From an uncultured Pseudomonadota bacterium (GTDB lineage: Bacteria > Pseudomonadota > Gammaproteobacteria > Methylococcales > Methylomonadaceae): a stretch of DNA of 57,622 nt. The stretch spans positions 1-57,622 of the forward strand of contig CAINDC010000038.1 in the NCBI GenBank assembly GCA_903847275.1, in the 5' to 3' direction. Below the pieces are notes generated by a model. That model did not search any database, had not been told where the DNA came from, and worked only from the letters and a program-made list of their open reading frames with translations. This document shows, one piece after another, positions 36,269 through 45,855 of the stretch. The position numbers were made by a program, and so were the translations under genes. How positions within the stretch are numbered: position 1 is the first letter of the stretch; each line of letters starts with the position of its first letter.

Positions 36269-38887
36269 TTATTCTTCAATTACGTCGTTAATTTCATTTT
36301 CAACAATTTCATCGGTTGTTTCGATGATTTCATTGCCTTCAATTTCTTCGGTTTCTTCAACTTCCAAGCCAGCAATTCTGTCAACACCTACCACTTTTTC
36401 ACCTTCGTCTAAACGAATAACTCTAACACCTTGAGCATTACGTCCAATGACTGAAATTTCAGCAACTCGCGTTCTAACTAACGTGCCACCATCGGTGATA
36501 ATCATTAATTCGTCGGTATCATTTACAAGTAATGCGCCAACGACATTACCATTTCGTTCAGACGTTTGCATTGCAATTGTGCCGCTGCCTCCGCGTCCTT
36601 GATGACGGAATTTTTCGACTTCAGTACGTTTGCCATAACCATTTTCAGAAATGGTTAAAACAGCTCCTTCGGATGCGATAATTAACGAAATTACATTTTC
36701 ACCTTCTGTTAAACGTAAACCGCGAACACCGGCTGCGCCACGTCCCATCGAGCGCACATCCGCTTCATTGAAACGAATTGCTTTGCCGTTGCTACTGAAT
36801 AACATCACGTTTTGTTGTCCATCAGTAATTGCTACACCAATCAAAGTGTCATCTTCGCGTAAATCAATCGCAATTTTTCCACTCGTGCGTTGGTACGCAA
36901 ATTCACTCAACTGCGTTTTCTTAACGGTTCCCGCTGATGTTGCCATAAAGACAAATTTGTTTTCGGCATAATCACGAGTTGGCAAGAAAGCGTTAATTTT
37001 TTCACCTTCTTCTAACGGCAATAAATTTACAAACGGTTTGCCACGCGCCGCACGACTTCCAATTGGCAAATGATAAACTTTCAGCGCGTAGACTTTGCCT
37101 TTCGATGAGAAGCATAAAATCGTATCGTGTGTGTTAGCGATAATCAGTTGATCAACAAAATCTTCTTCTTTGGTTTGTGTTGCAGATTTACCACGTCCGC
37201 CCCGATGTTGCGCTTGGTAATCGCTTAATGGTTGGGCTTTCACATAGCCTTCATGCGAAACCGTGACTACCATATCTTCTTCAGTAATCAAATCTTCGTC
37301 GCTCAAATCATCACGGTTTTCCATGATAATTGTACGACGTGGTTCGTTGTATTGCTCTTTAATCATGACCAATTCTTCACGAATCACAGCCATCAAACGT
37401 AAATCATCGCCCAAAATGTGCAAATAAAATGCGATTTGTTCCAGTAATTGCGTGTATTCGCCCACGATTTTATCTTGTTCCAAACCTGTCAAACGATGCA
37501 AACGTAATTCTAAAATCGCTTGGGCTTGCGCTTCTGAAAGTCGATAAACATCGCCCGCTAAACCATAAATGGCGGGTAAATTATCAGGACGTGAATCACC
37601 TGCATTCGTGCGTTCAATCAGCGATAAAACCAGACCCGCCGCCCATTGTGTCGAAAGCAATTGTTCTTTCGCTTCGGCAGGATTTTTCGCGGCTTTAATC
37701 ATATCAATCATGGCGTTGATGTTCGCCAACGCAATCGCCAAACCTTCTAAAATATGCGCCCGTTCGCGTGCTTTGCGAAGTAAATAAACGGTGCGGCGCG
37801 TCACGATTTCACGACGATGATTGATAAACGCGCTGAGAATTTCAAGCAAGTTCAAACAGAACGGACGACCATCAAGAATCGCCACCATGTTCATGCCGAA
37901 AACGGTTTGGAATTGAGTTTGTTTGTAGAGGTTATTCAAAACGACTTCAGGCATTTCTCCACGTTTCAATTCAATCACCATTCGCATTCCGTCTTTATCC
38001 GATTCATCGCGCAAGCCCGAAATACCTTCGAGTTTTCCTTCTTTTACCAATTCAGCGATTTTTTCGAGTAACCTCGCTTTGTTCACTTGATAAGGTAATT
38101 CGGTGGTGATAATTGCTTGGCGTGAACCTTCGCCGATATTTTCAAAATGCGTTTTGGCGCGGAGGTAAATTTTGCCGCGACCTGTTTCGTAAGCGTGTCG
38201 GATTCCCGCCGCGCCATTGATAAATGCCGCTGTTGGAAAATCAGGGCCTTTGATGTGTTCCATCAAATCAGAAATTGTCGAGTTTGGCTCGTCGATTAAC
38301 GCCAAACACGCCGCAATGACTTCGCTTAAATTATGGGGTGGAATGTTCGTTGCCATCCCAACCGCGATACCTGATGAACCGTTAATTAATAGTGTTGGAA
38401 TTCGTGTCGGTAAAACTGACGGTTCTGATTCGGATTCGTCATAGTTTGGCGTGAAATCAACCGTTTCTTTATCTAAATCCGTCAACATTTCGTGGGCAAT
38501 TTTCGCCATACGGACTTCGGTATAACGCATTGCCGCTGGTGAATCACCATCAACACTACCAAAGTTTCCTTGACCATCAATAAGCATGTGGCGCATTGAA
38601 AACGGTTGTGCCATACGAACCATCGTGTCATAAACTGCTGTATCACCGTGCGGATGATATTTACCAATCACGTCACCGACCACACGCGCAGATTTTTTAT
38701 AGGCTTTATTAAAATCATTGCCCAATTCGCTCATCGCAAAAAGTACCCGTCGATGTACTGGCTTTAAACCATCGCGGACATCAGGTAACGCCCGACCAAC
38801 AATGACGCTCATCGCATAATCTAAATAGGATTGTTTCATCTCGTCTTCGAGATTAACGGGGATAATTTCTTTAGCGAAGTTTGACAT
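36269..38887 (-). CDS. gyrA: DNA gyrase subunit A
   Basis: GyrA cleaves and rejoins DNA in the supercoiling complex with GyrB. The 872-aa protein has the catalytic Tyr122 in [10 protein letters not shown], the quinolone region [10 protein letters not shown] with Thr83 and Asp87 (E. coli numbering aligns directly), and the C-terminal beta-pinwheel with a GyrA box-like QHRGGRGK near residue 560. The start ATG 38887 gives [26 protein letters not shown]; the in-frame upstream start at 38929 is unneeded. The end is acidic ([19 protein letters not shown]). It diverges from the chemosensory locus. Confidence 0.97.
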   Translation of the reverse strand: MSNFAKEIIPVNLEDEMKQSYLDYAMSVIVGRALPDVRDGLKPVHRRVLFAMSELGNDFNKAYKKSARVVGDVIGKYHPHGDTAVYDTMVRMAQPFSMRHMLIDGQGNFGSVDGDSPAAMRYTEVRMAKIAHEMLTDLDKETVDFTPNYDESESEPSVLPTRIPTLLINGSSGIAVGMATNIPPHNLSEVIAACLALIDEPNSTISDLMEHIKGPDFPTAAFINGAAGIRHAYETGRGKIYLRAKTHFENIGEGSRQAIITTELPYQVNKARLLEKIAELVKEGKLEGISGLRDESDKDGMRMVIELKRGEMPEVVLNNLYKQTQFQTVFGMNMVAILDGRPFCLNLLEILSAFINHRREIVTRRTVYLLRKARERAHILEGLAIALANINAMIDMIKAAKNPAEAKEQLLSTQWAAGLVLSLIERTNAGDSRPDNLPAIYGLAGDVYRLSEAQAQAILELRLHRLTGLEQDKIVGEYTQLLEQIAFYLHILGDDLRLMAVIREELVMIKEQYNEPRRTIIMENRDDLSDEDLITEEDMVVTVSHEGYVKAQPLSDYQAQHRGGRGKSATQTKEEDFVDQLIIANTHDTILCFSSKGKVYALKVYHLPIGSRAARGKPFVNLLPLEEGEKINAFLPTRDYAENKFVFMATSAGTVKKTQLSEFAYQRTSGKIAIDLREDDTLIGVAITDGQQNVMLFSSNGKAIRFNEADVRSMGRGAAGVRGLRLTEGENVISLIIASEGAVLTISENGYGKRTEVEKFRHQGRGGSGTIAMQTSERNGNVVGALLVNDTDELMIITDGGTLVRTRVAEISVIGRNAQGVRVIRLDEGEKVVGVDRIAGLEVEETEEIEGNEIIETTDEIVENEINDVIEE

Positions 38888-38970
38888 GATTCTCTTTATA
38901 AAAACGTGGGTGGGAAATTTAAGGTTCAAAATTTTTTTAATTGAACAATGTTGGACTGTTTTGTGCTTTC

Positions 38971-38998
38971 ATCATAGCGTAATGAAACAATATGTAAA
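38971..38998 (-). promoter_or_regulatory. Possible sigma-70 promoter of gyrA
   Basis: Minus-strand TTTACA (5 of 6 matches to the -35 consensus) and TATGAT (5 of 6 to the -10 consensus), 16-bp spacer. It would start transcription about 75 nt before the gyrA ATG. Confidence 0.4.
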
Positions 38999-39039
38999 TT
39001 ATAACAAATTATGTACTACAGGTTTACGGCGATTTCACC

Positions 39040-39053
39040 GTCATAATTATGAC
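39040..39053. promoter_or_regulatory. Perfect 14-bp palindrome, possible operator
   Basis: GTCATAATTATGAC reads the same on both strands. It lies 7 bp before a TTGATA -35-like hexamer, so a dimeric regulator bound here could control the chemosensory operon. No regulator is identified. Confidence 0.3.
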
Positions 39054-39289
39054 TAACAATTGATAAATAATAGTTACATTATTATTTTATAAAACAAATG
39101 GTTACAATTTTTAGATTAGGAATGTAAATTTTGCCACGGTTTGAAATGTCGTGTAGATTCAACCAGTGGTATGAAACTCTTGGCTTTGAAAAAAATATTT
39201 AATTTTTTCTTTTTCAGGCGGATAAACAGGCAGTAAAAGCAGTAAAAATAGTTTTTCTTTTTTTAACTTTAAAACTCAAAGGTATTCTC

Positions 39290-41212
39290 ATGGCTCTTAT
39301 CAAGAAAACATCAAACGCATCTGCTGCAACAAGAGACGCAAACTCAACAGCATCATCTGCAGCGGCATCGCGTGATATTGAAGTTCAACGCAAAAAAGCG
39401 CGTACCTTTGCGAAACAACAGCAAGCGGCTGAACGTATCGCTGCAGCAACTGGGCAATTATCTTCTGGTATCAATGAAGCGGCTGCTGCTGCTGAAGAAT
39501 TAAAACGTTCTGCTGATCAAATCGCAGCAGGTGCTGAAGAAGCATCAGGCGCAGCTGAAGAATCAACGACTGCTTTAACGCAAGTGATTGGGGCTGTAGG
39601 TCGTCAGTTACAAAATGCAGATACTGCACAAACCAAAGGTGAAAATGCTTATAACTTAATCGTTAGAGTAAGTGCCGACGTTACAGATTTGGTCACTAAT
39701 GTCGGTGTGGCAGCAAAACGTCAATTGGCATCAGTAGAAATGGTTGGTGAATTAGAAAATCAAGCCGCTAACATTGGTGACATCGTTAAAGCCGTGGCGC
39801 GAATTGCAGATCAAACTAATTTATTGGCGTTAAATGCTGCGATTGAAGCGGCTCGCGCTGGACAACATGGTAAAGGTTTCGCGGTTGTTGCAGACGAAGT
39901 TAGAACTTTGGCTGAAACGTCAGAAAAAAGTGCGAAACAAATTCAAGAGTTAGTTGGTCAAATTCAAAAAGAAGTTAAAACCATTGCTGATGGAATTAAC
40001 AGCTCTGCAAAAACAGTTGAAGCGGAAGTTGAAAATGGACGAATCATTACTGAGCAGCTAAGTAAAATTAGCGTAACTAGCCTTGAAATCACAAGAGCTG
40101 CACGTGAAATTGCGGCAGGTGCGCTTGAATCATCAACGGCTTCAAAACAAGCCTTAGTTGGTTCAGAATCTATTGCTGCAGCATCTGAAGAACAATCAGC
40201 AGCGGCTGAAGAAGTGAGTAAAACGGTAGCTGAACAATCTGCTGCGCTTTCTGAGTGCGAGCAAACTGCACAAGGTTTATCAGAATTGGCTGAAGATTTA
40301 AAAACATCGACTGATGTCGCTAAAAGTGCGGAAGAAGTCGCTTCTGCTGCTGAAGAATTATCGTCTGCTGTTCAAGAAATTAACCGTTCAGGCACACAAG
40401 TCATGGCGGCGATTGGTCAAATTCGAGATGGTGCGAGATCGCAAGCTGCAGCGACTGAAGAATCTGCTGCTGCTTTGGCACAAATTGAAAAAGGATTACA
40501 ACTTTCGCAAGAAAGAGGCAGTAAAAGTTTAGATGGTATTCGTGAAATACAAACCTTATTAGCAACCAATAAATCATCTATTGATGCTTTGATTTCGGGT
40601 ATTAACAATTCGATGACTTCTACGAAAGAAAGCATTAAACAAGTGACGGATTTGGAATTGTTATCACGTCGCATTGATAAAATTGTTGATGTGATTGCAA
40701 CGGTTTCGATTCAAACCAATATGCTTGCGGTGAACGGTTCTATCGAAGCGGCGCGTGCAGGTGAATTTGGTAAAGGTTTCGTTGTTGTTGCGACTGATAT
40801 TCGTAATTTGGCTCACGATTCTGCCGAAAATGCGGATCGTATTAAAGATTTAGTGAAAGGTGTACAAGATCAAATTGCAATCGTCGGCAAAGATTTGGCG
40901 GAAATTGTTGTCAGCGCACAATCTGAAGTGGATAAATCGAAAGCCAGCACCGAAAGTTTATTAGTTATCGAAACTGACATTAACGAAAGTGAAAAATCAG
41001 CACAAGATATTTTGGCTGCTTCAACTGAAATTGCAGCGGCGATTGCACAAGTTAAAACAGGTGTTGATCAAATTTCTGCAGCGGCACAAGAAGCTGAAAA
41101 AGCGGCGACTGAAGCGGCGACTGCTGCAACGCAACAATCACAAGGCGCACAAGAATTAGCCAACGCAATTGAAGAAATTTCTTCGTTAGCTGATGAATTA
41201 CAAAGCGCGTAA
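39290..41212 (+). CDS. Soluble chemoreceptor-like protein with two signalling hairpin tips
   Basis: A 640-aa methyl-accepting-type protein without membrane segment or recognisable sensor domain. It is a long Ala/Glu-rich coiled coil. It holds two hairpin-tip signatures: tip 1 around 173-201 ([34 protein letters not shown]) and tip 2 around 474-501 ([25 protein letters not shown]). The two tips are about 302 residues apart. Tip 1 has Gln at the position of Tsr Glu391, tip 2 keeps Glu. Stretches of Ala/Glu such as [21 protein letters not shown] could be methylation sites. AAGG lies before the ATG. It heads the operon. A cytoplasmic cluster role is inferred from the missing TM. Confidence 0.85.
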   Translation: MALIKKTSNASAATRDANSTASSAAASRDIEVQRKKARTFAKQQQAAERIAAATGQLSSGINEAAAAAEELKRSADQIAAGAEEASGAAEESTTALTQVIGAVGRQLQNADTAQTKGENAYNLIVRVSADVTDLVTNVGVAAKRQLASVEMVGELENQAANIGDIVKAVARIADQTNLLALNAAIEAARAGQHGKGFAVVADEVRTLAETSEKSAKQIQELVGQIQKEVKTIADGINSSAKTVEAEVENGRIITEQLSKISVTSLEITRAAREIAAGALESSTASKQALVGSESIAAASEEQSAAAEEVSKTVAEQSAALSECEQTAQGLSELAEDLKTSTDVAKSAEEVASAAEELSSAVQEINRSGTQVMAAIGQIRDGARSQAAATEESAAALAQIEKGLQLSQERGSKSLDGIREIQTLLATNKSSIDALISGINNSMTSTKESIKQVTDLELLSRRIDKIVDVIATVSIQTNMLAVNGSIEAARAGEFGKGFVVVATDIRNLAHDSAENADRIKDLVKGVQDQIAIVGKDLAEIVVSAQSEVDKSKASTESLLVIETDINESEKSAQDILAASTEIAAAIAQVKTGVDQISAAAQEAEKAATEAATAATQQSQGAQELANAIEEISSLADELQSA

Positions 41213-41244
41213 ACCTTTCGCATTACTTCTAAAAGGAGATTGTT

Positions 41245-42924
41245 ATGAGTATTAAAGTTCCTAAAGGACAGCGAGAGGATGCTGATAATTTAGACCCAGA
41301 ATTGCACGAAGGGTTTGAAGCACAGCCAGAAGATGTTGAAATTTTAGCGTCTACATTACCAGTGCAAAAAATGGCTGAAGAATTTATCGACGAAGAACAG
41401 GAAGCAGCCGATAACTTAACTCAGGCATTTCATGAGGAAGAATCGCACGTTCGTCAGTTTGTAACCTTTATTGTTGGCGATGAAGTTTTTGCTGTCGATA
41501 TGGCACCAGTCCAAGAAATTATTCGGATTCCGTCAGTGGTTCGAGTGCCGATGGCACCAGGTACGTTGGAAGGATTAGCGAATTTACGCGGTAGAGTTTT
41601 ACCGATTGTTTCATTGCGTCGTGTTTTTGGCTTTGAAGAACGAGAAGATGACGATTCAACTCGCGCCATCGTGATTGATTTAGGTCAGCCGTTGGGTTTT
41701 GTGGTGGATCGCGTTGCCAGTGTGGTGGGCGTTGAAATCAGTAAAATTGAAGATGTTTCGTCTATCAGCGGCACGATTGACACCGATTTATTGACGGGGT
41801 TGATTAAAGACGTGGGCGGTCACGGCATGATTATGGTGTTGGATTTTGCTAAATTGATTAGCAATGAATTTTCAGAAGCATCGAAAACATCAAATCACAA
41901 CGGTGCAGCACAGTCATCATCGCGTGAAGTGGTAGAAATAGACGTTCTCAGTGACGAATTACAGTTGGTTAGTTTCACGGTTGCGGGTGAAGAATATGCG
42001 ATTAGCATTGAAGACGTACAAGAAATTGTTCAAGTTCCAGAGCATATAATTCACGTTCCTCACGCGGATTCACACGTTTTAGGTGTGATGACATTGCGTA
42101 ATCGTTTATTGCCGTTAGTCAGTTTGCGTCGAATGTTCAGTTTGCCTTTCAAAGATGCAGACGAACACAGTCGAATCGTAGTGATTTCAGTCGGTAGCGC
42201 GTCAGTTGGTGTGGTGATGGATACCGTCAACGAAGTGTTACGAGTGTCAAAAGATTGCGTTGATCCTATTCCAAATATGCTCACACGCGATGCTGATATG
42301 TCTGAAATCACCGAAATTTGTCGGTTAGCAGATGGCAAGCGATTGGTATCAATTATCTCAGCGGACAATATGTTCCGTCATAACTCAGTGCGTGAAGCGT
42401 TAAGTTCAGTAGAAAAAATGCAGGATGAAGATGGCATGAATGATGCAGAAAAACTAGGAATTGAAGACGACGAACAAATGGTCGTGTTTCGTTTAGGTAA
42501 AGAAGAATTTGGGGTGCCGATTGAAAGCGTACAAGAAATTGTGCGTGTGCCAGAAGAGTTGACTCACATTCCACGCGCTCCGTCGTTTGTAGAAGGTGTT
42601 ATCAATTTGCGCGGTGCGGTATTGCCTGTTGTTGATCAACGTCGTCGTTTAGGTTTAGAACAGATCGAACGTAGTGAGCAACAACGAATTATGGTGTTTT
42701 TGTTTGATGGTGTGCGTACTGGTTTCATTGTCGATTCAGTAGCAGAAGTATTGAAAGTGCCAAAATCTTCAATTGAACCTGCGCCAAATTTATCGAATAT
42801 CCAGTCAAAACTCATTGCACGAGTGGCGAATTTGGAAAAACAAAAACGGTTAATTTTACTCATTGAGCCTTCGCATCTATTGGAAGCGGAAGATCGTGAG
42901 GGTTTAGCGGCATTCGCCGAATAA
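41245..42924 (+). CDS. Triple-CheW coupling protein
   Basis: A 559-aa protein made of three CheW domains after an acidic 65-aa leader. Domain 1 (about 69-212) has VTFIVGDEVFAVDMAPVQEIIRIP and LANLRGRVLPIVSLRRVFGF. Domain 2 (about 238-385) has VSFTVAGEEYAISIEDVQEIVQVP and VMTLRNRLLPLVSLRRMF. Domain 3 (about 411-555) has VVFRLGKEEFGVPIESVQEIVRVP and GVINLRGAVLPVVDQRRRLG. CheW normally is a single about 160-aa adaptor linking CheA to receptors; three in tandem could bridge several receptors and kinases in one array. AAGGAG precedes the ATG. It follows the receptor gene by 32 bp. Confidence 0.92.
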   Translation: MSIKVPKGQREDADNLDPELHEGFEAQPEDVEILASTLPVQKMAEEFIDEEQEAADNLTQAFHEEESHVRQFVTFIVGDEVFAVDMAPVQEIIRIPSVVRVPMAPGTLEGLANLRGRVLPIVSLRRVFGFEEREDDDSTRAIVIDLGQPLGFVVDRVASVVGVEISKIEDVSSISGTIDTDLLTGLIKDVGGHGMIMVLDFAKLISNEFSEASKTSNHNGAAQSSSREVVEIDVLSDELQLVSFTVAGEEYAISIEDVQEIVQVPEHIIHVPHADSHVLGVMTLRNRLLPLVSLRRMFSLPFKDADEHSRIVVISVGSASVGVVMDTVNEVLRVSKDCVDPIPNMLTRDADMSEITEICRLADGKRLVSIISADNMFRHNSVREALSSVEKMQDEDGMNDAEKLGIEDDEQMVVFRLGKEEFGVPIESVQEIVRVPEELTHIPRAPSFVEGVINLRGAVLPVVDQRRRLGLEQIERSEQQRIMVFLFDGVRTGFIVDSVAEVLKVPKSSIEPAPNLSNIQSKLIARVANLEKQKRLILLIEPSHLLEAEDREGLAAFAE

Positions 42925-42953
42925 TAACAGGAAAAAAACAGGAGTTTTTAGGC

Positions 42954-44003
42954 ATGATTAAGTTACTCATCGTTGACGATTCTGCATTGATGCGTCGTCA
43001 ACTTAGCTCGGTATTTGAAGAGCAAGGCGATTTTGAGATTCGTTTTGCGCGTAACGGCAAAGAAGCTGTGGACGAAAATAAACACTTTCATCCCGATGTC
43101 GTGACGTTAGATATCAACATGCCTGAAATGGATGGCTTGACTGCGTTAGTTTTAATAATGGCAGAACGGTCTGTGCCTGTGGTAATGGTGTCATCATTAA
43201 CGGAGAAAGGCGCGTTAACGACATTTGAAGCGTTGGCGTTGGGTGCGGTGGATTACATTGCCAAACCCAGCGGCACGATTTCATTATCGATGGATGACAT
43301 TAAAAAAGAATTGGTGGCTAAAATTCGTGCGGCAGCAAAATCGCACGTTAAAGCAGTACGCCCCACGCTAACAACGCGTCAAACTGTTGAAAAAGCTCCT
43401 CCACCGCCAATTATGCGACGGGGCATTGCCAATGACGGCATTGTTCTAATTGGCGTTTCAACGGGAGGACCTCGCACACTTGAAGACGTTTTACCCTTGC
43501 TACCAGCGAATTTTCCGTATCCAGTTGTGGTTGCTCAACACATGCCAGCGAGTTTTACTTTTCAATTTGCAGCGCGGATGAATGATTTGTGTGCGATGCA
43601 AGTCGTAGAAGTTAGCAGTCCTCGTCCACTTGAATCAGGCTTTATCTATATCGGCAAAGGTGGTGCAGATGTAGTCGTAGTGCAACGAGCTGGAAAACTA
43701 ATGGTTATTTCAAAACCTGAAAACAAAGAATTTTTGTGGCATCCATCGGTGGAATTACTCGGGCGTTCGGCACTTGAGCATTATGACGCAGCAAAAATTA
43801 TTGGCGTGATGTTAACGGGCATGGGCAACGATGGTTCTGATTCCTTTGCTCAAATTAAAAAACAAGGTGGACGAACCATTGCTGAAAGTGAAGCATCTTG
43901 TGTAGTTTTTGGTATGCCAGCAGAGTTAATTGCAAAAGACGGCGCAACGGCGGTTTTACCTTCGGATAAAGTAACAGAAAGAATTTTGACGTGGGTTAGA
44001 TAG
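42954..44003 (+). CDS. cheB: Chemotaxis methylesterase CheB
   Basis: CheB removes methyl groups from receptor glutamates when phosphorylated. The N-terminal receiver (1-120) has LLIVDDSAL, the phospho-acceptor segment VVTLDINMPEMDG and AKPSG with the conserved Lys. The C-terminal esterase has S169 in LIGVSTGGP, H196 in AQHMP and the third residue in MLTGMGNDG. A linker of about 40 aa separates the parts. AGGAG precedes the ATG. Its presence with cheR shows that receptors in this system are adapted by methylation. Confidence 0.96.
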   Translation: MIKLLIVDDSALMRRQLSSVFEEQGDFEIRFARNGKEAVDENKHFHPDVVTLDINMPEMDGLTALVLIMAERSVPVVMVSSLTEKGALTTFEALALGAVDYIAKPSGTISLSMDDIKKELVAKIRAAAKSHVKAVRPTLTTRQTVEKAPPPPIMRRGIANDGIVLIGVSTGGPRTLEDVLPLLPANFPYPVVVAQHMPASFTFQFAARMNDLCAMQVVEVSSPRPLESGFIYIGKGGADVVVVQRAGKLMVISKPENKEFLWHPSVELLGRSALEHYDAAKIIGVMLTGMGNDGSDSFAQIKKQGGRTIAESEASCVVFGMPAELIAKDGATAVLPSDKVTERILTWVR

Positions 44004-44013
44004 AGGATTAATT

Positions 44014-44643
44014 ATGGCTTTTATAAAAAAACAACAATCGTCAACTGAAACCGAAGACGAGCGTAAAGCACTGAGAGATTTTGAGGGGCTGTGTGAGGAA
44101 TTAAATCACGCAGATTCTCAGGTGCGTCGTTGGGCGGTGCGTGATTTAGTCGAAATGCCTAACGCGAGTTCGGTATTGGTTGAACGGTTAGAACATGAAA
44201 ATAATGCTAGCGTGAGAACGGGCATTTTAAATGCACTAGCGCAATTACGAGATACCATTTCATTGAATGGATTGATTGAGTGTTTACGCAGCGAAGATGC
44301 CGCACTTCGCAATGAATCCATTGAGATTTTAAAAGAATTGCCAGACGAAGTCGGGGCAATTATTGAAACGCTGTTAAAAGATTCAGATTCCGATGTGCGA
44401 ATTTTTGCCGTCAACATTTTAGAATCACTACGTCATGAAAACGTCGAACAATGGTTAATCGGCGTAATTGAAAAAGATTCACACGTTAATGTTTGTTCAA
44501 CGGCATTAGATTTATTAAGTGAAGTTGGATCAGAACAGGCGATACCTGCAATTAAAAAATTAAAAGCACGTTTTCCTGACGAACCTTATGTTTGTTTTTC
44601 GGCTGATTTAGCGTTGAAGCGAATCGAAGAAGGGAGTCAGTAA
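44014..44643 (+). CDS. HEAT-repeat protein in the chemosensory operon
   Basis: A 209-aa cytoplasmic protein of about five HEAT / PBS-lyase-like helical repeats: VRRWAVRDLVEMPNASSVLVERL, ASVRTGILNALAQL, ALRNESIEILKEL, DSDVRIFAVNILESL and AIPAIKKLKARF. Such repeats make protein-protein interfaces. It is between cheB and cheR, 10 bp from the first and 1 bp from the second, and GAGGA precedes the ATG. HEAT proteins are known in some alternative chemosensory clusters of proteobacteria; the partner is not known. A structural or interaction role is inferred only. Confidence 0.82.
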   Translation: MAFIKKQQSSTETEDERKALRDFEGLCEELNHADSQVRRWAVRDLVEMPNASSVLVERLEHENNASVRTGILNALAQLRDTISLNGLIECLRSEDAALRNESIEILKELPDEVGAIIETLLKDSDSDVRIFAVNILESLRHENVEQWLIGVIEKDSHVNVCSTALDLLSEVGSEQAIPAIKKLKARFPDEPYVCFSADLALKRIEEGSQ

Positions 44644-44644
44644 A

Positions 44645-45484
44645 ATGCCTGCCATCAACATAAGCGACGAGGATTTTTTGAAATTCAAAGAATACTTTTA
44701 TCGTAAAACGGGGATGTTATTTGAAGATTCCAAACGTTATTTTGTCGATAAACGCTTGATTGATCGCATTGAAGCTACCGATTCAGGTAATTTCCGAAAC
44801 TATTTCAACCAACTCCGTTTTGAAGTATCGGGCGAGGAATTACAACAGTTAGTTAACGTCATGACAGTTAATGAAACGTACTTTTTTCGTGAAGAATACC
44901 AATTCAAATGTTTGGTAAATTCCATGATGGACGAAGTTACTCGTAAGAAAAAAGATGATTCACCGATTCGTATTTGGTCAGTTCCGTCGGCATCTGGTGA
45001 AGAACCTTATTCGATTGCCATTTATTTACTGGAGTATTGGTCAGGCATTCACCGATGGGATGTAGAAATTATGTCTTCAGATATTGATACAAAAATCATC
45101 GCGCAAGCTAGGCGCGGACATTATTCAACGCGTTCAGTCATGAATTTATCGAAACCCATTTTGGCAAAATACTTTACGCCACAAGCAGGTGGCTATCAAA
45201 TTTGTGAAGATTTACGTCAAGCGGTTGAATTCAGTCGCGTTAATATCACGAATGCGGTGGATGTCCGTAATTATCGCGATATAGATGTTATTTTTTGCCG
45301 TAATTTGCTCATTTATTTCGATGATGCGTCACGGCGACAAGCGGCAGAAATGTTTTTTGATTCAATGAAAGAAGGTGGATTTATTTGTTTAGGGCATTCA
45401 GAATCGATGAGTCGTATTTCTTCGCTATTTCGGGTGCGTAAATTTCCTGATGCGATCGTTTATCAAAAACCTTGGGAGGCATGA
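44645..45484 (+). CDS. cheR: Chemotaxis protein methyltransferase CheR
   Basis: CheR adds methyl groups from S-adenosylmethionine to receptor glutamates. The 279-aa protein has the N-terminal helical domain (FLKFKEYFYRKTGMLFEDSKRYFVDKRL) and the Rossmann part with IRIWSVPSASGEEPYSIAIYLLEYW, VEIMSSDIDTKIIAQARRGHY and DVIFCRNLLIYFD, all typical of CheR. The end FVCLGHS-type GGFICLGHSESMS is standard. The stop TGA overlaps the next gene's start, so they are translationally coupled. Confidence 0.96.
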   Translation: MPAINISDEDFLKFKEYFYRKTGMLFEDSKRYFVDKRLIDRIEATDSGNFRNYFNQLRFEVSGEELQQLVNVMTVNETYFFREEYQFKCLVNSMMDEVTRKKKDDSPIRIWSVPSASGEEPYSIAIYLLEYWSGIHRWDVEIMSSDIDTKIIAQARRGHYSTRSVMNLSKPILAKYFTPQAGGYQICEDLRQAVEFSRVNITNAVDVRNYRDIDVIFCRNLLIYFDDASRRQAAEMFFDSMKEGGFICLGHSESMSRISSLFRVRKFPDAIVYQKPWEA

Positions 45485-45855
45485 TGAAACATATTCTCGT
45501 CATTGACGATGCGGCAACTGTGCGACTTTATCATCGCAACATATTAGAAACAGCAGGTTATAGTGTTGATGAAGCTATCAATGGGATTGAAGCTTTAGAA
45601 AAAGCCTTAGTCACTTCTTACGATTTATATATTGTTGATGTCAATATGCCTAAATTGGACGGTTATGGATTTTTAAAAGAATTTCGTCGCCAAGAAGATG
45701 TGCTTCAATCACCTGCGATTATGGTAACCACTGAAGCGGGTAATCAAGACAAAATTCTTGGTTATGCGTCAGGGGCAAATTTATATATGACTAAACCAAC
45801 TAAACCGAACCAATTACTTAGTTACGTCCGTTTATTACTTGGAGAGGTTGCGTAA
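45484..45855 (+). CDS. CheY-type single-domain response regulator 1
   Basis: A 123-aa receiver. It has HILVIDDAAT, the phospho-acceptor in LYIVDVNMPKLDGYGFL, MVTTEAGNQDK and MTKPTKPNQ with the conserved Thr and Lys. ATG 45484 is chosen since GGAGG ends 4 nt before it; ATG 45481 is possible. It overlaps the cheR stop by 1 bp and ends 1 bp into cheA. It could pass phosphate from CheA to an unknown target. Confidence 0.93.
   Translation: MKHILVIDDAATVRLYHRNILETAGYSVDEAINGIEALEKALVTSYDLYIVDVNMPKLDGYGFLKEFRRQEDVLQSPAIMVTTEAGNQDKILGYASGANLYMTKPTKPNQLLSYVRLLLGEVA

Larger units (their letters stand above)
38888..39289. promoter_or_regulatory. Divergent 402-bp intergenic region gyrA / chemosensory operon
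   Basis: No gene is seen. For gyrA on the minus strand TTTACA (38998-38993) and TATGAT (38976-38971) are spaced by 16 bp. For the rightward operon TTGATA (39060-39065) and TATTTT (39083-39088) are spaced by 17 bp, far from the receptor gene's ATG, which would leave a leader of about 195 nt. A perfect 14-bp palindrome GTCATAATTATGAC is at 39040-39053. A and T-rich runs fill 39180-39280. All assignments are by eye. Confidence 0.4.

Noticed and set aside
39200-39235. Sigma-28 type promoter (GGCGGATAA) before the first receptor gene
   Set aside because: The -10-like GGCGGATAA is imperfect and no TAAA-type -35 lies at the right spacing; a sigma-70 type pair upstream is no worse.
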